This document shows, piece by piece, positions 1 to 7,628 of a DNA stretch of 23,179 bases. Within the stretch, counting starts at the first letter, position 1, and each line of letters opens with the position of its first letter. Position numbers and translations under genes: made by a program. This stretch comes from SFJ001 sp045118955 (GTDB lineage: Bacteria > Bacillota > Clostridia > Oscillospirales > Ruminococcaceae), in contig JBGVKB010000068.1 of NCBI GenBank assembly GCA_045118955.1, positions 1 through 23,179 of the forward strand. The letters are read 5' to 3'. The notes under the pieces are model-generated. The model was given only the letters and a program-made list of their open reading frames with translations, searched no databases and was not told the origin of the DNA.

Positions 1-210
1 CACACACTGCGACACACCTTTTGCACTCGCCTCGCTACACAGGGCATGGACATCAAAAGCTTGCAGTACTTAATGGGGCACTCTGACGCAGCCGTGACTC
101 TTAATGTGTATGCACACAGCCAGTACACTCAGGTCGAAACCGCGATGAGCAACCTCGCTCTGATCAGCGACGATCCATTTGCCAGCGATGATCTCAGCAG
201 TCACCCATAA
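1..210 (+). CDS. Tyrosine recombinase (integrase), 3' end only
   Basis: This is the last 69 codons of a site-specific tyrosine recombinase; the rest lies left of the window. Seen: the H-x-x-R box (HTLRHTFC) at the very start, the second histidine in LQYLMGHSD, and the nucleophile tyrosine in LNVYAHS, in the order and spacing of the family's catalytic domain. It closely resembles the end of the complete integrase at 421-1644 (both share RHTFCTR, LQYLMGHSD and VTLNVY), so the two are paralogues of the Tn916-type integrase group. Such enzymes cut and join DNA at attachment sites to integrate or excise an element. The reading frame is open from base 1 to a TAA at 208-210 and is followed by a strong terminator. 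Whether the upstream part is intact cannot be seen. Confidence 0.9.
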   Translation, partial: HTLRHTFCTRLATQGMDIKSLQYLMGHSDAAVTLNVYAHSQYTQVETAMSNLALISDDPFASDDLSSHP

Positions 211-228
211 TCCTCTAATTATCGTCCC

Positions 229-266
229 ATGCGCCTATACATCTGTATAGGCGCATATTTTTTGCC
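229..266 (+). terminator. Intrinsic terminator after the first integrase
   Basis: A perfect 12-bp inverted repeat (229-240 and 245-256) with a 4-nt loop is followed by a T-rich run (ATTTTTT). It begins 18 nt after the stop codon of the partial integrase and separates the two integrase genes, so they are probably transcribed independently. Confidence 0.85.
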
Positions 267-370
267 GGCGCCCATGCACCCTCTTTGCCGCTTGCCGTTT
301 CGCCGTTTCGCTCCATTTCACATCTGTATTAAATGTAATTTCACGATTTTATGGAAAAAACCGAAAAATG

Positions 371-379
371 TGCTATAAT
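371..379 (+). promoter_or_regulatory. Extended -10 promoter for the complete integrase
   Basis: TGC followed by a perfect TATAAT (374-379) forms an extended -10 element 41 nt before the integrase start codon. No good -35 is present at the expected distance (351-356 reads ATGGAA), which the extended -10 may compensate for. The ribosome binding site is GAAAGGA at 406-412, 8 nt before the ATG. Confidence 0.65.
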
Positions 380-420
380 GTAGTTACCATATCAGGGCCC
401 TTTTCAGAAAGGACCCAATC

Positions 421-1644
421 ATGACAAAATCAAACAAAAGAAAGGACACCTCCGGTCACGTGCTTCGTACCGGCGAGACCCAGCGAGCCAACGGCAGTTA
501 TGAGTTTCGATTCACCGACGCAAACAAGACCCGTCACTCCTTTTATGCACCCACCTTGGCTCAGCTTCGCGAAAAAGAAGCTGAGATCACCAGTCTACAG
601 CAGAGTGGCATTGATTATGCCGCCGGTTGCATGACTGTTTTGGAGTTGACCGAGCGCTACGTCGCCCTAAAACGTGGTGTGAGCATCAACACCCGCACAG
701 GGTACAACTATGTGCTTGGTGTCCTTCGGCGCGAAGCATTTTCTCAGCGCAAGATTCTCTCGATCCATACCTCGGATGCCAAGCTCTGGTTCATCCATCT
801 GTACGATTCCGGTCTATCGTTCAGTACTATCTCCTGTATACGTGGTGTACTAAAGCCTGCATTTGCCATGGCCTGTGATGAGGACATGGTCCGTCGAAAC
901 CCCTTCTGTTTTCGGTTGGACTCCATCATCCCCAACAATAGCCGCAAACGGGTCGCACTCACTGCCGAACAGGAAAAGCAGTTCATGGACTTTGTGGCCA
1001 ATGACCCCTATTACAGCCAATACTGGGATGAATTCAATATTCTTCTCAATACGGGTCTGCGAATCAGCGAGTTCACCGGTTTGACTGTGTCGGATCTGGA
1101 TTTTGATAAACGACAGATCAAGGTGGACCACCAGCTGGTGCGTACAGGCACCAACAGCCGATATGTTACCAAGACCAAAACCGAAAGCGGTCGCCGCATC
1201 ATCCCCATGAGCGACACTGTGTACCGAAGTTTGTACCACATTCTGGAACGTCGCCCCAAGCCGCGCCGAGAGGTGATGATTGACGGATACGTCGATTTCC
1301 TTCTCCTCGACCGTTCCGATCAGCCGAAGGTCACCATGCACATTGAGCACGTGGTCAAGCGAGTCTGGCAAAAGTACAACGAAACACACACCATCCCTCT
1401 GCCGCTGATCACCCCACATGTGTTTCGGCACACTTTCTGCACCCGGATGGCCGAATCCGGAATGGAACTGAAAAATTTACAGTACCTGATGGGGCATTCC
1501 GATGCAACGGTAACCCTAAACGTGTACATGCACAACAACTACGAGCGGGCCGCTGAGTCCCTGTCCCGCATCGTTTCATTCAGTTCCGATCCGCTTTCTA
1601 GTCCCCCCGACGAGGATCCCCCTGCCGTCCGAGCGTGTCCCTGA
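421..1644 (+). CDS. Tyrosine recombinase / integrase (Tn916 Int-like)
   Basis: A complete 407-residue site-specific recombinase, normal length for the Tn916 integrase group. Residues about 10-60 resemble the small arm-type DNA-binding domain of that group (RTGETQRANG, then APTLAQLREKE). Residues about 70-165 match the SAM-like core-binding domain, and 180-390 the catalytic domain. The catalytic set is complete: R214 in NTGLRISE, H333-x-x-R336 in HVFRHTFC, H359 in LMGHSD, and the nucleophile Y369 in NVYMH. The start is set by a ribosome binding site 8 nt upstream. It follows a paralogue and is followed by a dyad-rich AT-rich spacer, so it probably sits at one end of an integrative element. The C-terminal 25 residues are rich in Ser, Pro and Asp and probably unstructured. 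No excisionase gene is visible nearby. The family call is firm; the identity of the element is unknown. Confidence 0.93.
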   Translation: MTKSNKRKDTSGHVLRTGETQRANGSYEFRFTDANKTRHSFYAPTLAQLREKEAEITSLQQSGIDYAAGCMTVLELTERYVALKRGVSINTRTGYNYVLGVLRREAFSQRKILSIHTSDAKLWFIHLYDSGLSFSTISCIRGVLKPAFAMACDEDMVRRNPFCFRLDSIIPNNSRKRVALTAEQEKQFMDFVANDPYYSQYWDEFNILLNTGLRISEFTGLTVSDLDFDKRQIKVDHQLVRTGTNSRYVTKTKTESGRRIIPMSDTVYRSLYHILERRPKPRREVMIDGYVDFLLLDRSDQPKVTMHIEHVVKRVWQKYNETHTIPLPLITPHVFRHTFCTRMAESGMELKNLQYLMGHSDATVTLNVYMHNNYERAAESLSRIVSFSSDPLSSPPDEDPPAVRACP

Positions 1645-1789
1645 CCACCTTTGATTTACCACAAAGCTTACACCAAATTCGAAAAACTTGTGTAGACTTG
1701 CATAGAGATATGCACAAAACGAGATCACATCTCTTGTACAGAACGCACAACAAAACAAGCCTTTGAAGGCTTATGGAGAGTAAAAAACG
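1645..1789. other. AT-rich dyad-containing spacer, possible attachment region
   Basis: This spacer between the integrase and the first chromosomal gene holds three short inverted repeats: TGCATA-4-TATGCA (1699-1714), GAGAT-3-ATCTC (1721-1733) and AAGCCTT-2-AAGGCTT (1757-1772). Such clustering is typical of recombinase or regulator binding, but no direct repeat that would prove an attachment core can be identified because the far end of the element is outside the window. No convincing promoter for the downstream phosphatase was found. Its ribosome binding site GGAGAG is at 1775-1780. Confidence 0.35.
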
Positions 1790-2254
1790 ATGATTCGCCT
1801 GTTGTTTATTTGCCACGGCAACATCTGCCGCAGCCCCATGGCGGAATACGTCATGAAAGACCTTGTGGAGCGCGAGGGTCTTGCCGATCGGTTCCACATC
1901 GAATCCGCGGCCACCAGCACCGAGGAGCTGGGCAACCCGGTCTATCCCCCCGCACGGCGGATGCTGGCGCGGCACGGCATCGAGTGCCCCAACCATGCCG
2001 CACGGCAGCTCAACCGCCGGGATTATGACCGCTGGGATCGGCTCATCGGCATGGATCATGCCAATCTGCGCAATATGACCCGTATGTGCGGCGGCGACCC
2101 GGAGGGCAAGCTGTCCCTGCTGCTGGACTACACCGACCGCCCCGGCGAGGTGGCCGACCCCTGGTACACCGGCGACTTTGAGACCACCTGGCGGGACGTG
2201 GAGGAGGGCTGCCGCGGCCTTCTGGACGACCTGCGAAAAAAAGGTCTGTGCTGA
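1790..2254 (+). CDS. Low-molecular-weight protein-tyrosine phosphatase
   Basis: A 154-residue cytoplasmic phosphatase that hydrolyses phosphotyrosine through a phospho-cysteine intermediate. The N-terminal signature C8-x5-R14-S (CHGNICRS) is the P-loop, with C8 as nucleophile and R14 binding phosphate. The general acid is D123 in the DPW motif. Length and motif placement match the LMW-PTP family (Wzb, PtpA and YwlE types). The start follows GGAGAG by 9 nt. In bacteria these enzymes act on tyrosine kinases of capsule synthesis or on protein arginine phosphate. No partner kinase is in this window, so the substrate is unknown. It is the first gene right of the integrase region and has the high GC of the core. 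Its 3' end is followed by a hairpin. Confidence 0.93.
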   Translation: MIRLLFICHGNICRSPMAEYVMKDLVEREGLADRFHIESAATSTEELGNPVYPPARRMLARHGIECPNHAARQLNRRDYDRWDRLIGMDHANLRNMTRMCGGDPEGKLSLLLDYTDRPGEVADPWYTGDFETTWRDVEEGCRGLLDDLRKKGLC

Positions 2255-2297
2255 GCGTATCGTTTGCGCCTGCCTGCACATTCTGAATCGGAACGCC

Positions 2298-2329
2298 CGA
2301 CCCGCCCGCTCTCTTCGCCGGGCGGGTCG
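2298..2329 (+). terminator. GC-rich hairpin between phosphatase and MATE genes
   Basis: An 11-bp perfect inverted repeat (2298-2308 and 2319-2329, 10-nt loop) lies 43 nt after the phosphatase stop. Only a weak T-rich stretch (AAGCCTTTGA) follows, so termination may be partial. Confidence 0.45.
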
Positions 2330-2375
2330 AAGCCTTTGACACCGCAAACCATCCGCGACCATCTGCGAGGCATCT

Positions 2376-3749
2376 ATGAAAACAACACTCTCACGCTACA
2401 TTTTTACTGACTGGAACTTCTACCGCAACCTCATTCTCATCACCCTGCCCATCGCGCTGCAGAACGTCATCAGTCTGGGCGTCAATATGATGGACACAGT
2501 GATGCTGGGGCAGCTCGGCGACACCGCCATCGCGGCGGCCAATCTGGGCGGACAGGCCTTCGTCATCCTGAACACGCTGGGCTTCGGCCTTGCCAGCGGT
2601 GCGGCGGTGCTTATCTCCCAGTACTGGGGCAAGCGGGATCTGGTCCGCATCCGCCAATTGTTCATCATCACCCTGCGGGGCGCGTTCATCGCCTCCGGGC
2701 TGTTCACCGTCCTGTGCTTCTGCTTCCCCGAGGCCGTACTCAGCATCTACACCCCGGAGCCGGAGGTCATCCGCGCCGGCGCCCAGTATCTGAAGCTGCT
2801 GGCCTGCAGCTTCATGCTGTTCTCGGTCTCCAACTGCTACATCATGTGCCTGCGGGCAGTGGAGCAGGTCAAGGTGAGCATGGTGGTGTACGGCATCAGC
2901 TTCTTCATCAACGTATTCTTCAACTGGTGCTTCATCTTCGGCAATCTGGGCTGCCCCGCGCTGGGAGTCCGGGGCGCGGCGGTGGGCACGCTCATCGCCC
3001 GGGCGGCGGAGTTCGCCATGGTGCTGTTCTACATGACCTTTATGGAGCGCACCGTCCGCTTCCGGCCGCGGACCCTGTTCGGCGGCACCGGCGGTCTGCT
3101 GCGTGATTTCGCCCAAAACAGCCTGCCGGTCATCGGCAACGAGCTGTTTTGGGGCACCGGCTTCACGGTGCTCAGTATGGTCATGGGGCGCATGGGCGCG
3201 GGCTTTGTGGCCGCCTACGGCATTGCCAACACGGTCAACCAGCTTGTCACCGTGTTCATCTACGGTATGTGCAGCGCCACGGCGGTGACCATCGGGCGCA
3301 TCATCGGCGAGGGGCGTCTGCGGGACGCCCAGCGCGCCGCATGGAGCTGTCTGCTGCTCAGCGCCTGCCTGAGCTTTGTGTGCTCCGGCATCCTGATCAC
3401 CGGGCGGGGGTTGATCCTCTCCCTGTTCGCGGTGAGCGAGGAGACCCGCCTTCTGGCCGACACCTTCCTGATCCTGATGGCCATGCTGGGGGTCTTTCAG
3501 TCCCTGGGCGGCACGCTGGTGGTGGGCGTGCTGCGGGGCGGCGGCGACGTGACCGTCACCTTTGTGCTGGACTGCGGCTTTTTGTGGCTGCTGGCCATCC
3601 CGCTGGGCGCGCTGGCGGCCTTTGTGCTGAATTGGAGCGCCCCGGCGGTGTTTGTGCTGCTGCGCTCGGACAACATCGCCAAGACCTTCGTGGGGCTTGC
3701 CCGGGTGAAGAGCGGCCGGTGGATCCGGGTGCTGACCCGGGAAAACTGA
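2376..3749 (+). CDS. MATE-family efflux transporter
   Basis: A 457-residue integral membrane protein with about 12 hydrophobic segments in two halves, the usual size of multidrug and toxic compound extrusion (MATE) antiporters. The N-terminal region shows the family pattern LPIALQNVISLGVNMMDTVM followed by LGQLGDTAIAAANLGGQ, and the second half repeats it (residues about 245-280: QNSLPVIGNELFWGTGFTV and later GRMGAGFVAAYGIANTV). These proteins export cationic drugs or metabolites using Na+ or H+ gradients; the substrate cannot be read from sequence. The start ATG has only a weak ribosome binding site (GAGG at 2367-2370). The last 30 residues are hydrophilic and basic. The gene ends 23 nt before the -35 of the valS promoter, and no terminator is visible between them. 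Confidence 0.92.
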   Translation: MKTTLSRYIFTDWNFYRNLILITLPIALQNVISLGVNMMDTVMLGQLGDTAIAAANLGGQAFVILNTLGFGLASGAAVLISQYWGKRDLVRIRQLFIITLRGAFIASGLFTVLCFCFPEAVLSIYTPEPEVIRAGAQYLKLLACSFMLFSVSNCYIMCLRAVEQVKVSMVVYGISFFINVFFNWCFIFGNLGCPALGVRGAAVGTLIARAAEFAMVLFYMTFMERTVRFRPRTLFGGTGGLLRDFAQNSLPVIGNELFWGTGFTVLSMVMGRMGAGFVAAYGIANTVNQLVTVFIYGMCSATAVTIGRIIGEGRLRDAQRAAWSCLLLSACLSFVCSGILITGRGLILSLFAVSEETRLLADTFLILMAMLGVFQSLGGTLVVGVLRGGGDVTVTFVLDCGFLWLLAIPLGALAAFVLNWSAPAVFVLLRSDNIAKTFVGLARVKSGRWIRVLTREN

Positions 3750-3772
3750 CCCCGCGCCCGCCCCGCAAAGTA

Positions 3773-3801
3773 TTGACAAACCCGCCCCCATACGCTATTA
3801 T
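3773..3801 (+). promoter_or_regulatory. Promoter of the valS T-box operon
   Basis: A consensus -35 TTGACA (3773-3778) is separated by 17 bp from TATTAT (3796-3801), an almost perfect sigma-70-type promoter. Transcription is expected to start near 3808, giving a leader of about 320 nt before valS. Confidence 0.85.
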
Positions 3802-3807
3802 TTTAAA

Positions 3808-4090
3808 GTATAAATGCGCTGACGAAGAGGGCGCAGGCGTTCCGCATCCCTTTAGAGAGCCGGGTCAGGTGAAAGCCGGCGGTGTGCGTGCCTGTGCTGT
3901 CGCTTCCGAGCAGGGGTGGTGAACCGCAGTAGCCGCCCACGGGTTTGCCGCCGTTATACGGGCAGGGCGTGTCACACCGGCACGCCGCAGAGGGGCTTCG
4001 CCGGTCGGGCGGAGCAACGTGGGTGGTACCGCGGCCCGAATTTGATGTTCGGCCGTCCCATGGACATACGTTCCATGGGGCGGCTTTTTT
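3808..4090 (+). promoter_or_regulatory. T-box riboswitch leader of valS
   Basis: This leader senses uncharged tRNA-Val and controls valS by antitermination. Seen: stem I distal motifs AGAGAG (3855-3860) and GGTGAAA (3869-3875), a candidate valine specifier codon GTC (3900-3902) on the 3' side of stem I, and the highly conserved T-box TGGTACCGCGG (4024-4034), preceded by the typical AACGTGGG. The TGGT bulge would pair with tRNA ending ACCA (discriminator A). It ends in a terminator with a 13-bp stem (4052-4064 and 4072-4084, one T-G wobble) and six Ts (4085-4090). The competing antiterminator forms around the T-box. The specifier position is inferred, not folded. Confidence 0.95.
4052..4090 (+). 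terminator. T-box regulated intrinsic terminator
   Basis: A 13-bp stem built on CCCATGGA and TCCATGGG is followed by TTTTTT. It is the default OFF structure of the valS leader and is disrupted when uncharged tRNA stabilises the antiterminator. Confidence 0.92.
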
Positions 4091-4129
4091 GTTTGCCCTG
4101 TGGGCATCAGCCAAATCAGGAGGGATATT

Positions 4130-6835
4130 ATGAAAGAACTGGCAAAACAGTACGATCCCGCGCAGGTCGAGGACAGAATTTACGAGTCCTGGCTGCAGGG
4201 TCGCTACTTCCACACTGAAGTTGACCGCTCCAAGAAGCCCTACACCATCGTGATGCCGCCGCCGAACATCACCGGCCAGCTTCACATGGGTCACGCGCTG
4301 GACAACACCATGCAGGACATTCTGATCCGCTTCAAGCGGATGCAGGGCTACGCCGCCCTGTGGGTGCCCGGCACCGACCACGCCTCCATCGCCACCGAGG
4401 CCAAGATCGTGGAGGCCATGCGCGCCGAGGGTCTGACCAAGGACGACCTGGGCCGTGAGGGCTTCCTGGTCCGCGCCTGGGACTGGAAGAAGCAGTACGG
4501 CGGCCGCATCGTCAGCCAGCTCAAGAAGCTCGGCTCGAGCTGCGACTGGGAGCGTGAGCGCTTCACCATGGACGAGGGCTGCAGCGAGGCGGTCAAGCAG
4601 GTGTTCGTGAACCTGTACAACAAGGGTCTGATTTACCGCGGCAACCGCATGGTCAACTGGTGCCCCGTCTGCAACACCTCCATCTCCGACGCTGAGGTGG
4701 AGTACGAGACCCAGAACGGCCATTTCTGGCACCTGCTGTACCCTGTCAAGGAGACCGGCGAGTATCTGGAGCTGGCCACCACCCGTCCCGAGACCATGCT
4801 GGGCGATACCGCCGTGGCCATCAACCCGGAGGATCCCCGCTACGCCCATCTGCACGGCTGCCATGTGGTGCTGCCCCTGCTGAACAAGGAGATCCCCATC
4901 GTCTGCGACGAGCACGCCGACATGGAGAAGGGCACCGGCGTGGTGAAGATCACCCCCGCCCACGACCCCAACGACCACGAGGTGGGCAAGCGCCACGACC
5001 TGCCCATCGTGCGGGTGTTTACCTACGACGGCCGCATGACCGGCGCCGAGGACAAGGCCATCGCCGACGAGCTGTTCGCCAGCGGCAAGGCCGCCGAGGG
5101 CGAGCCCGAGGTGCTGGACTGCGGCAAGTACGCCGGCATGACCACCATGGAGGCCCGCAAGGCCATTCTGGCCGATCTGGAGGCCGGCGGCTTCCTGAAG
5201 GAGACCGAGCCTCTGCAGCATGAGGTCGGCACCTGCTACCGCTGCCACAACACCATCGAGCCGATGGTCTCCAAGCAGTGGTTCGTGAAGATGGAGCCTC
5301 TGGCCAAGCCCGCCATCGAGGCGGTGCGCACCGGCCGCACCAAGTTCGTGCCCGCCCGCTTCGACAAGATCTACTACAACTGGATGGAGAACATCCGCGA
5401 CTGGTGCATCAGCCGTCAGCTCTGGTGGGGTCATCAGATCCCCGCCTGGTACTGCGACGAGTGCGGCGAGACCGTGGTCGCCCACGACGCCCCCACCGTC
5501 TGCCCCAAGTGCGGCTGCACCCATCTGGCGCAGGATCCCGACACGCTGGACACCTGGTTCTCCAGCGCCCTGTGGCCCTTCAGCACTCTGGGCTGGCCCA
5601 ACAAGGACAGCGAGGATCTGAAGTTCTTCTACCCCACCAACACGCTGGTCACCGGCTACGACATCATCTTCTTCTGGGTCGCCCGCATGATGTTCTCCGG
5701 TCTGGAGCACATGGACGAGGTGCCCTTTGACACCGTGTTCATCCACGGCATCGTCCGCGACAGTCAGGGCCGCAAGATGTCCAAGAGTCTGGGCAACGGC
5801 ATCGACCCGCTGGAGGTCATCAAGGAGTTCGGCGCCGACGCGCTGCGCTTCACCCTGATCAGCGGCTCCACCCCTGGCAACGATATGCGCTACAGCGAGG
5901 AGAAGGTCCGCGCCTCCCGCAACTTTGCCAACAAGCTGTGGAACGCCGCCCGCTTCGTGCAGATGAACCTGCCCGAGGGCTTTGAGCCGGGTATGCCCGC
6001 CGAGGAGCAGCTGGACATGAGCGACAAGTGGGTGCTGTCCACCCTGAATCAGGTCGCCCGCGATATGACCGACAATCTGGACAAGTACGAGCTGGGTCTG
6101 GCCGGCGCCAAGATCTACGACTTCATCTGGGACGTGTACTGTGACTGGTACATCGAGATCGCCAAGGCCCGTCTGAACGGCGGCGACGAGGCGCAGGCCG
6201 ACACCGCCCGCAAGGTGCTGGTGTACGTGCTGGACAAGGCGCTGAAGCTGCTGCATCCCTTCATGCCCTTCGTCACCGAGGAGATCTACCAGTCCCTGCC
6301 CGGCAGCGCCGAGACCATCATGAATCAGGAGTGGCCCGCCTTTGACGAGGCCCACAACTACCCCGAGGACGAGGCCGACTTCGCCAAGCTGACCGACTAC
6401 ATCAAGGCCATTCGCAACATCCGCGCCGAGATGAACGTCCACCCCGCCAAGAAGACCAGCATGGTCATCGAGACCGCCGAGCCTGCCGCCTTTGAGAAGG
6501 GCAGCGTCTATCTGGCCAAGTTCGCCTTCGCCACCGACGTGACCCTGTGCGCCAAGTACGAGGGCAGCACCGAGGGCATGGTGCAGGTGGTCACCGACAG
6601 CGCCCGCGGCTTCATCCCCATGATGGAGCTGATCGACCGGGAGAAGGAGCTGGCCCGCCTGAACAAGGAGAAGGAGAAGGTGGAGAAGGAGATCGCCCAG
6701 TTCTCCCGCCAGCTCGCCAACGAGGGCTTTGTGAGCAAGGCTCCCGCCCGTGTGGTGGATGAGATCCGCCAGAAGCTGGCCCGCGCTCAGGACAAGCTGG
6801 CCAACGTGGAGCAGAGCCTGAAGGCTCTGGGCTGA
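4130..6835 (+). CDS. valS: Valine--tRNA ligase
   Basis: A 901-residue class I aminoacyl-tRNA synthetase that charges tRNA-Val and edits misactivated threonine. Seen: the HIGH box as HMGH (residues 52-55, after PPPNITGQL), the CP1 editing domain in the first half (TTRPETMLGDTAVAINP), a zinc-ribbon-like pair C442-x2-C445 and C458-x2-C461, the KMSKS box exactly at 549-553, an anticodon-binding domain, and the C-terminal coiled-coil arm typical of bacterial ValS. The start at 4130 is chosen because AGGAGGG (4118-4124) lies 5 nt upstream; a longer open frame from 4100 would start before this site. It is the T-box controlled gene and is closely followed by a membrane protein gene with no terminator between. 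Confidence 0.98.
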   Translation: MKELAKQYDPAQVEDRIYESWLQGRYFHTEVDRSKKPYTIVMPPPNITGQLHMGHALDNTMQDILIRFKRMQGYAALWVPGTDHASIATEAKIVEAMRAEGLTKDDLGREGFLVRAWDWKKQYGGRIVSQLKKLGSSCDWERERFTMDEGCSEAVKQVFVNLYNKGLIYRGNRMVNWCPVCNTSISDAEVEYETQNGHFWHLLYPVKETGEYLELATTRPETMLGDTAVAINPEDPRYAHLHGCHVVLPLLNKEIPIVCDEHADMEKGTGVVKITPAHDPNDHEVGKRHDLPIVRVFTYDGRMTGAEDKAIADELFASGKAAEGEPEVLDCGKYAGMTTMEARKAILADLEAGGFLKETEPLQHEVGTCYRCHNTIEPMVSKQWFVKMEPLAKPAIEAVRTGRTKFVPARFDKIYYNWMENIRDWCISRQLWWGHQIPAWYCDECGETVVAHDAPTVCPKCGCTHLAQDPDTLDTWFSSALWPFSTLGWPNKDSEDLKFFYPTNTLVTGYDIIFFWVARMMFSGLEHMDEVPFDTVFIHGIVRDSQGRKMSKSLGNGIDPLEVIKEFGADALRFTLISGSTPGNDMRYSEEKVRASRNFANKLWNAARFVQMNLPEGFEPGMPAEEQLDMSDKWVLSTLNQVARDMTDNLDKYELGLAGAKIYDFIWDVYCDWYIEIAKARLNGGDEAQADTARKVLVYVLDKALKLLHPFMPFVTEEIYQSLPGSAETIMNQEWPAFDEAHNYPEDEADFAKLTDYIKAIRNIRAEMNVHPAKKTSMVIETAEPAAFEKGSVYLAKFAFATDVTLCAKYEGSTEGMVQVVTDSARGFIPMMELIDREKELARLNKEKEKVEKEIAQFSRQLANEGFVSKAPARVVDEIRQKLARAQDKLANVEQSLKALG

Positions 6836-6839
6836 GCGG

Positions 6840-7460
6840 ATGGGGCTGCGTGATCTTCGCACCCGGCGCTTCTGGCTGATGATGCTGGCGCTGGTCATCA
6901 TGTCGGCGGGCATCGCCCTGTTCCGGCTGGCCCGGCTGGGCAACGACCCCTTCACCGGGATGTGCTTCGCCATCAGCGACCGCCACGGCTTTTCGCTGGG
7001 CAGCGTGGAAATGGCGGTGAACGGCGTGCTGTTCGCCCTCATGCTGGTGACCCTGCGCCGCCGCATCGGCTGGGGCACCCTGTTCAATGCCTTCGGCATC
7101 GGCTACGCGGTGGAGTTTTTCGCTCACCGGTTCGAGAGCCTGTATCAGCCCGCCGGCCTGCTTCCCCAGGTGGTCTGCTGCGTTGTGGCGCTGCTCATCA
7201 CCTGTCTGGGCTGCAGTATGTACATGGCGGCCGATCTGGGCATCGCCCCCTACGACGCCACCGCGCTGGCGCTGGAGCAGTACACCCCCATGAAGTTCTT
7301 CCTCTGCCGCATGATCACCGACGCGGTGTGCGTGCTGGTCTGCTGGCAGCAGGGCGGTATTCTGGGGCTGGGCACCATTCTGGCCGCCTTCTGCATGGGG
7401 CCGTTCATCTCCATGTTTGACCGGCTGGTCAGCGAGCCGCTGTTCCGCAATTGCCGATAA
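6840..7460 (+). CDS. YczE/YyaS/YitT-family integral membrane protein
   Basis: A 206-residue membrane protein with about five or six hydrophobic segments. The first half contains a family-typical stretch (GIALFRLARLGNDPFTGM) that is echoed in the second half (CSMYMAADLGIAPYDATALA), the internal repeat seen in YczE-type proteins of Firmicutes. The function of the family is not established; some members are linked to transport. It starts 4 nt after the valS stop with no good ribosome binding site of its own, which suggests translational coupling. It therefore probably shares valS T-box control. It is followed by a strong terminator, so valS and this gene make up the operon. The family call rests on motif recognition only. 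Confidence 0.75.
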   Translation: MGLRDLRTRRFWLMMLALVIMSAGIALFRLARLGNDPFTGMCFAISDRHGFSLGSVEMAVNGVLFALMLVTLRRRIGWGTLFNAFGIGYAVEFFAHRFESLYQPAGLLPQVVCCVVALLITCLGCSMYMAADLGIAPYDATALALEQYTPMKFFLCRMITDAVCVLVCWQQGGILGLGTILAAFCMGPFISMFDRLVSEPLFRNCR

Positions 7461-7474
7461 ACCGATAAAAACCG

Positions 7475-7529
7475 CCGCCCGGTCGGCTCCCGCACGGGAA
7501 GCGGCCGGGCGGTCTTTGGTTTTTCTTTG
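7475..7529 (+). terminator. Terminator of the valS operon
   Basis: The outer stem CCGCCCGG (7475-7482) pairs with CCGGGCGG (7505-7512). An inner stem TCCCG/CGGGA (7488-7492 and 7495-7499) tops it. A T-rich tail (TCTTTGGTTTTTCTTT) follows. Confidence 0.8.
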
Positions 7530-7581
7530 AAAAAGCTTTATCCCCGGCACACAGACCGTTCACATTTTGGTCGGACGAATG

Positions 7582-7590
7582 TGCTATGAT
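7582..7590 (+). promoter_or_regulatory. Extended -10 promoter for vanZ-like/folC
   Basis: TGC-TATGAT (TG at 7582-7583, -10 at 7585-7590) is an extended -10 element 38 nt before the start of the VanZ-like gene. The best -35-like hexamer, TTCACA at 7559-7564, is 20 bp away, longer than ideal. Confidence 0.55.
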
Positions 7591-7628
7591 AAGGGCCAAA
7601 TGATTTGTATGACAGGAGGCCGTTTCCC

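Noticed and set aside
294..309. Tandem direct repeat GCCGTTTC x2 before the integrase
   Set aside because: Only two 8-bp copies, with no relation to a promoter or a longer array. It is too short to call a repeat element or iteron.
3803..7099. A 1098-codon open frame on the minus strand opposite valS
   Set aside because: It is antisense to an unmistakable valS and its T-box. The protein is a Gly/Val/Leu/His-rich low-complexity string without domains. Long shadow frames are expected opposite GC-rich genes with biased third positions.
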